Part shown: positions 60,895 to 64,000 of the stretch, in pieces
Position numbering within the stretch: the first letter of the stretch is position 1
Layout of the letters: every line of letters begins with the position of its first letter
Notes under the pieces: model-generated
The model's input: the letters and a program-made list of their open reading frames with translations, nothing else
Databases searched by the model: none
Told to the model about the DNA's origin: nothing
Translations under genes and position numbers: made by a program
Source: JASLDZ01 sp964235945
Lineage (GTDB): Bacteria > Pseudomonadota > Alphaproteobacteria > Caulobacterales > Caulobacteraceae
Length of the DNA: 64,000 nucleotides
Direction: 5' to 3'
Assembly: GCA_964235945.1 (NCBI GenBank)
Contig: CAXSDV010000001.1
Coordinates: 62,001 to 126,000, forward strand

Positions 60895-61580
60895 CCACCG
60901 CCAAGCCCCGCATCCTCGTCATCGACGACGAGCCGCAGATCCACCGCTTCATCGGCCCCGCCCTGGAGGCGGCGGGCTACACGCCCCTGCGCGCCGAGAC
61001 GGGCGAAGCGGGACTGCGGGAGCTGGCGACCGCCTCGCCGGACGCGGTGATCCTCGACCTCGGCCTGCCGGACATGGACGGCAAGGCGCTGCTGCAACGG
61101 GCGCGCGCCTTCTACGACGGCCCGATCCTCATCCTTTCCGCGCGCGAACAGGGACTGGAGAAGATCACCGCCCTGGACCTCGGGGCCGACGATTACGTCC
61201 AGAAACCGTTCGACGTGGGCGAGTTCCTCGCCCGGCTGCGCGCCGCCCTGCGCAACAAGGTCACGCGCCAGGGCGCGGCGCCCATCGTGCGCGCGGGGGC
61301 GCTCGAGATCGACCTCGTGCGTCACCTGGTGGCCCGCGACGGCCGAACGGTGAAGCTCTCCGCGCGCGAGTACCGTCTGCTCGCCCGCCTGGTGGAGGGC
61401 GCGGGCCGCGTGCTGACCCACGGCCAGCTGCTGGAGGCGGTGTGGGGCGACAACGACCCGGACAACCTGCAGTACCTGCGCGTGCTGGTGCAGCACCTGC
61501 GGCGCAAGCTGGAGGCCGACCCGTCGGACCCGCGCCACATCCTCAACGAGTCGCGCGTGGGCTACCGCTTCCTGGCCTGA
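60891..61580 (+). CDS. kdpE: Response regulator KdpE
   Basis: A 229-residue OmpR-type response regulator. Receiver: acidic pair in VIDDEPQIH, phospho-acceptor Asp56 in VILDLGLPDMDG, Lys in DDYVQKPFD. The C-terminal winged helix has KLSAREYRLLARLVE and the recognition region YLRVLVQHLRRKLE. It should activate kdp when KdpD phosphorylates it. The GTG start overlaps kdpD by 4 bases. Confidence 0.95.
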   Translation: MTTAKPRILVIDDEPQIHRFIGPALEAAGYTPLRAETGEAGLRELATASPDAVILDLGLPDMDGKALLQRARAFYDGPILILSAREQGLEKITALDLGADDYVQKPFDVGEFLARLRAALRNKVTRQGAAPIVRAGALEIDLVRHLVARDGRTVKLSAREYRLLARLVEGAGRVLTHGQLLEAVWGDNDPDNLQYLRVLVQHLRRKLEADPSDPRHILNESRVGYRFLA

Positions 61581-61615
61581 GAGCCCGCGCCCACGCCGCA
61601 GGGCGGTTGTCGACC

Positions 61616-62287
61616 TCAGAGTCCCAGGGCGTCCGGGTCCACCGCGCCGCCCCGCTCCACCACCGCCACACGCAGCGGCCCGGCGAAGCGCTGGATCGCC
61701 CGTGCGGTGACGGAGGCGGGCACGGGAGGATCGTAAGCGGCGCTGACCACCGCCGCCAGCACGGTGACGCGGTGGGCGCGCAGGGTCTCCAGCGCGGTCA
61801 GCGCGTGGCTGATCGCGCCGAGATAGCCGCCGCACACGAGGAGGCACGGCCAGTCCAGCGCCTTCAGCCAATCGAGGCCGGTCGCCGCGTCCGTCAGGGG
61901 GCTCATCACCCCGCCCACCCCCTCCACCACCACCGTGCAGCCCGGCGGCGCAGCCTCGCGCCGGGCGCGGCACCAAGCGGCCACCTCGTCCAGCTCCAGC
62001 CGGCGCCCCTCGCGGGCGGCGGCGAGGTCGGGGGCGAGAGGCGCCGCGAAGCGCCAGGGCGAGCACCGGTCCACCGCCTCGCGGCCGAGGGGGGCGCCCA
62101 GGGCGTCCAGCAGGCGCGCCGTGTCGCTCCCGGCGAACTCGGGGTGGTCCGGGTCGGGCACGCCGCTGACCACCGGCTTGTAGGCGCGCACCGGCCGGCC
62201 CCGGGCGCGCAGGGCGCGCACCAGCGCCGCGGCCACGTAGGTCTTGCCGATGTCCGTGCCCGCGCCGGCGACGAACACCGCGCTCAC
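61616..62287 (-). CDS. bioD: Dethiobiotin synthetase
   Basis: A 223-residue enzyme that closes the ureido ring of dethiobiotin from 7,8-diaminopelargonic acid, CO2 and ATP. The P-loop is GAGTDIGKTYVAA near the N terminus; VRAYKPVVSGV carries the substrate Lys, and VVVEGVGGVMSPLTD the second nucleotide loop. The GTG start overlaps the bioF stop by 4 bases. It is convergent with kdpE. Confidence 0.93.
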   Translation of the reverse strand: MSAVFVAGAGTDIGKTYVAAALVRALRARGRPVRAYKPVVSGVPDPDHPEFAGSDTARLLDALGAPLGREAVDRCSPWRFAAPLAPDLAAAREGRRLELDEVAAWCRARREAAPPGCTVVVEGVGGVMSPLTDAATGLDWLKALDWPCLLVCGGYLGAISHALTALETLRAHRVTVLAAVVSAAYDPPVPASVTARAIQRFAGPLRVAVVERGGAVDPDALGL

Positions 62288-63429
62288 GCCGCAGCCCCGA
62301 CCGGAACGAGGGCGGGGCGCAGTTCGGCCACGGCTTCGGCCAGGGCGTCCACCTCCGCCTCCGTGTGGAGGGCGCTGAAGGCCAGGCGCAGGCGCGCCGT
62401 GCCCGCCGGCACCGTGGGGGGGCGGATGGCGGGGGCGAGGAAGCCGCGCACCTCCAGCGCCGCCGACAGGGCCAGCGCCGCCCACGCCTCGCCCACGACC
62501 ACGGGCACGACGGCGCTCGCCGCCTTCGGAAGACGGAGGCGGCGGGTGAAACGCCGCGCCAGCGCCAGGGGGCGGGCGCGCCGATCGGGCTCGGCCTCCA
62601 TCACCTCCAGCGCCGCCAGCGCCGCCGCCGCCGAGGGCGGGGCGAGGGCGGTGGTGTAGACGAAGGCGCGCGAGCGGCTCTTCATGAGTTCGATCACCGG
62701 GGCGGAGGCGCACAGGTAGCCGCCCTGGCTTCCCAACGTCTTGGACAGCGTGCCCATCTCCAAGGGCGCGCGACCGCCGGGCTCGACGACGCCCAGGCCG
62801 TGGGCGTCGTCCACCAGCGTCCAGGCGTCGTGGGCGGCGGCCAGGGCCAGGAGTTCGGCCTCGGGCGCGCGGTCGCCGTCCATGCTGAACACCCGCTCGG
62901 TGAGCAGCAGCGCCCGCCCCGTCCCGCCCCGGGCGCGCTCCAGCACCGCGCGGGCGTCGTCCGGGTCGTTGTGGCGGAACGGCTCGACCTGCGCCCGCGA
63001 GAGCCGCGCCCCCGCCCACATGCAACTGTGGGAGAGCTCGTCCAGCACCACGAGGTCGCCGGGACCGACCAGGGCGGGGATGATCCCCAGGTTGGCCAGG
63101 TAGCCGCTGGAGAACACCAGCGCCGCCTCCGCGCCCTTCCACCGCGCCAGCCGCGCCTCGAGCTCGCCCATGAGCGGGTGGTCGCCGGACACGAGGCGCG
63201 AGGCCCCCGCCCCCGCCCCGTAGCGCCGCGCCGCCCGCGCCGCCGCCTCCACCACCGCCGGGTGCGCGGCCAGGCCCAGGTAGTCGTTGGAGGCGAAGGA
63301 GATCAGCCGGCGGCCCTCGCGCATCACCGCCGCCCCCTCCCCCCGCGCGGTGGGGCGTAGCGTGCGGCGCAGGTCCGCGGCGTCCAGGGCGGCGAGCTTG
63401 GCGGCGGCGAAGGCGTCGAGGCTCTCCAT
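62284..63429 (-). CDS. bioF: 8-amino-7-oxononanoate synthase
   Basis: A 381-residue PLP-dependent alpha-oxoamine synthase that joins pimeloyl-ACP (or -CoA) and L-alanine. FASNDYLGLAAHP, GAGASRLVSGDHPLMGELE, the pyridoxal Lys in TLSKTLGSQGGYL and DDAHGLGVVEPGG are all visible. The residue set is close to related synthases (glycine C-acetyltransferase), but the bioD and bioA neighbours fix the biotin role. ATG at 63429 is chosen since the upstream Arg-rich stretch is not conserved. Confidence 0.93.
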   Translation of the reverse strand: MESLDAFAAAKLAALDAADLRRTLRPTARGEGAAVMREGRRLISFASNDYLGLAAHPAVVEAAARAARRYGAGAGASRLVSGDHPLMGELEARLARWKGAEAALVFSSGYLANLGIIPALVGPGDLVVLDELSHSCMWAGARLSRAQVEPFRHNDPDDARAVLERARGGTGRALLLTERVFSMDGDRAPEAELLALAAAHDAWTLVDDAHGLGVVEPGGRAPLEMGTLSKTLGSQGGYLCASAPVIELMKSRSRAFVYTTALAPPSAAAALAALEVMEAEPDRRARPLALARRFTRRLRLPKAASAVVPVVVGEAWAALALSAALEVRGFLAPAIRPPTVPAGTARLRLAFSALHTEAEVDALAEAVAELRPALVPVGAAA

Positions 63430-63521
63430 CGCCGGGGGGTGCCGCCGGGTGCGGCCGCGAGTCAAGCAGGGTGACCGGGCGGCGCGCTTGCCCGACGGCC
63501 CGGAGCGTGGGACGGCGACGT

Positions 63522-64000
63522 ATGACCGACCCGCGCGGCGAGCGCCTGTGGCGCCCCTACACCCAGATGAAGACGGCGCCGCCCCCGCTGGAGGCGGTGC
63601 GCACCGAAGGGAGCCGCATCCACCTGGCCGACGGCCGCGTGCTGGTGGACGGCATCGCCTCCTGGTGGACCGCCTGCCACGGCTACGCCCACCCGCACAT
63701 CCGCCGGGCGGTCGAGGCCCAGCTCGCGGCCATGCCCCACGTCATGTTCGGCGGGCTGACCCACGCGCCGGCGGAGCGGCTGGCGACACGCTTGGCGGAC
63801 CTGCTGCCCGGCGACCTTTCCCACGTGTTCTTCAGCGACTCGGGGTCGGTGGCGGTGGAGGTGGCCATGAAGGCCGCGCTGCAGTTCCACGCCCACCACG
63901 GTCGGTCCGGGCGCACGCGCTTCGTCGGCTTCCGCGGCGGCTACCACGGCGACACGCTGGGGACCATGTCGGTCTGCGACCCCGACGAGGGCATGCACGC
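63522..64000 (+). CDS. bioA: Adenosylmethionine-8-amino-7-oxononanoate aminotransferase, 5' part
   Basis: The first 159 codons of a PLP aminotransferase that makes 7,8-diaminopelargonic acid with S-adenosylmethionine as amino donor; the gene runs off the window end. LWRPYTQMKTAPPP, DGIASWWTACHGYAHP (substrate residues) and HVFFSDSGSVAVEVAMKAAL match BioA. ATG at 63522, divergent from bioF across a 92-base gap in which I see no obvious operator. Confidence 0.93.
   Translation, partial: MTDPRGERLWRPYTQMKTAPPPLEAVRTEGSRIHLADGRVLVDGIASWWTACHGYAHPHIRRAVEAQLAAMPHVMFGGLTHAPAERLATRLADLLPGDLSHVFFSDSGSVAVEVAMKAALQFHAHHGRSGRTRFVGFRGGYHGDTLGTMSVCDPDEGMH

Overview
The window is a very GC-rich, densely packed chromosomal segment of an alphaproteobacterium, most likely a member of the Caulobacterales. 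The clearest markers are a divK-pleD operon (DivK with Asp53 and Asp90; PleD of 454 residues with two receiver domains and GGEEF), an EcfG-type general stress promoter motif (GGAAC-N16-CGTT), and heavy use of GTG and TTG starts with 4-base start/stop overlaps. This assignment is an inference from gene content and protein similarity judged by eye. I saw no rRNA, tRNA, CRISPR array, insertion sequence or prophage, and no gene-free gap reaches 300 bases.

Layout. 1-10.6 kb: the end of a small DMT transporter; pyrB with a dihydroorotase-like partner that lacks metal ligands; an acetyltransferase; a histone-deacetylase-family hydrolase; a histidine phosphatase; then xseB, a degenerate isoprenyl diphosphate synthase, dxs, a DUF3140 gene, plsY and dprA. 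10.6-21.4 kb: topA, an EamA transporter, rnr, a Nudix hydrolase and rpmG; then a frameshifted exported-protein gene, pleD, divK, a HAD protein and a 55-residue stress-type protein under an EcfG promoter. 21.4-33 kb: parE, a DEAD-box helicase with a long charged tail, queA-tgt, a lipoprotein, a stress-like cluster (cupin, small hydrophilic protein, SDR, membrane protein) and fcl-gmd for GDP-deoxyhexose synthesis.

32.9-46 kb holds two blocks on the minus strand. The first is the Anbu cluster: circularly permuted ATP-grasp, alpha-E protein, transglutaminase and the Anbu proteasome-like peptidase. The second is a compact virB1-2-3-4-6-8-9-10-11 type IV secretion operon with no virB5, no recognisable virB7 lipoprotein, no virD4 and no relaxase. 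Upstream of it on the same strand lie a Tat-type ferritin-like protein and an ECF sigma/anti-sigma pair.

48.8-64 kb: an osmoprotectant-type ABC transporter with permease and binding protein fused, a DUF445 membrane protein, an extended kdp operon (27-residue ORF, kdpF, A, B, C, an outer-membrane beta-barrel gene, kdpD, kdpE), and biotin genes bioD, bioF and divergent bioA, which is cut by the window end. The most notable oddities are enzyme genes that keep their conserved position but have lost catalytic or metal-binding residues: the PyrC-like protein, the IspA-like protein and, partly, the Tgt zinc site.
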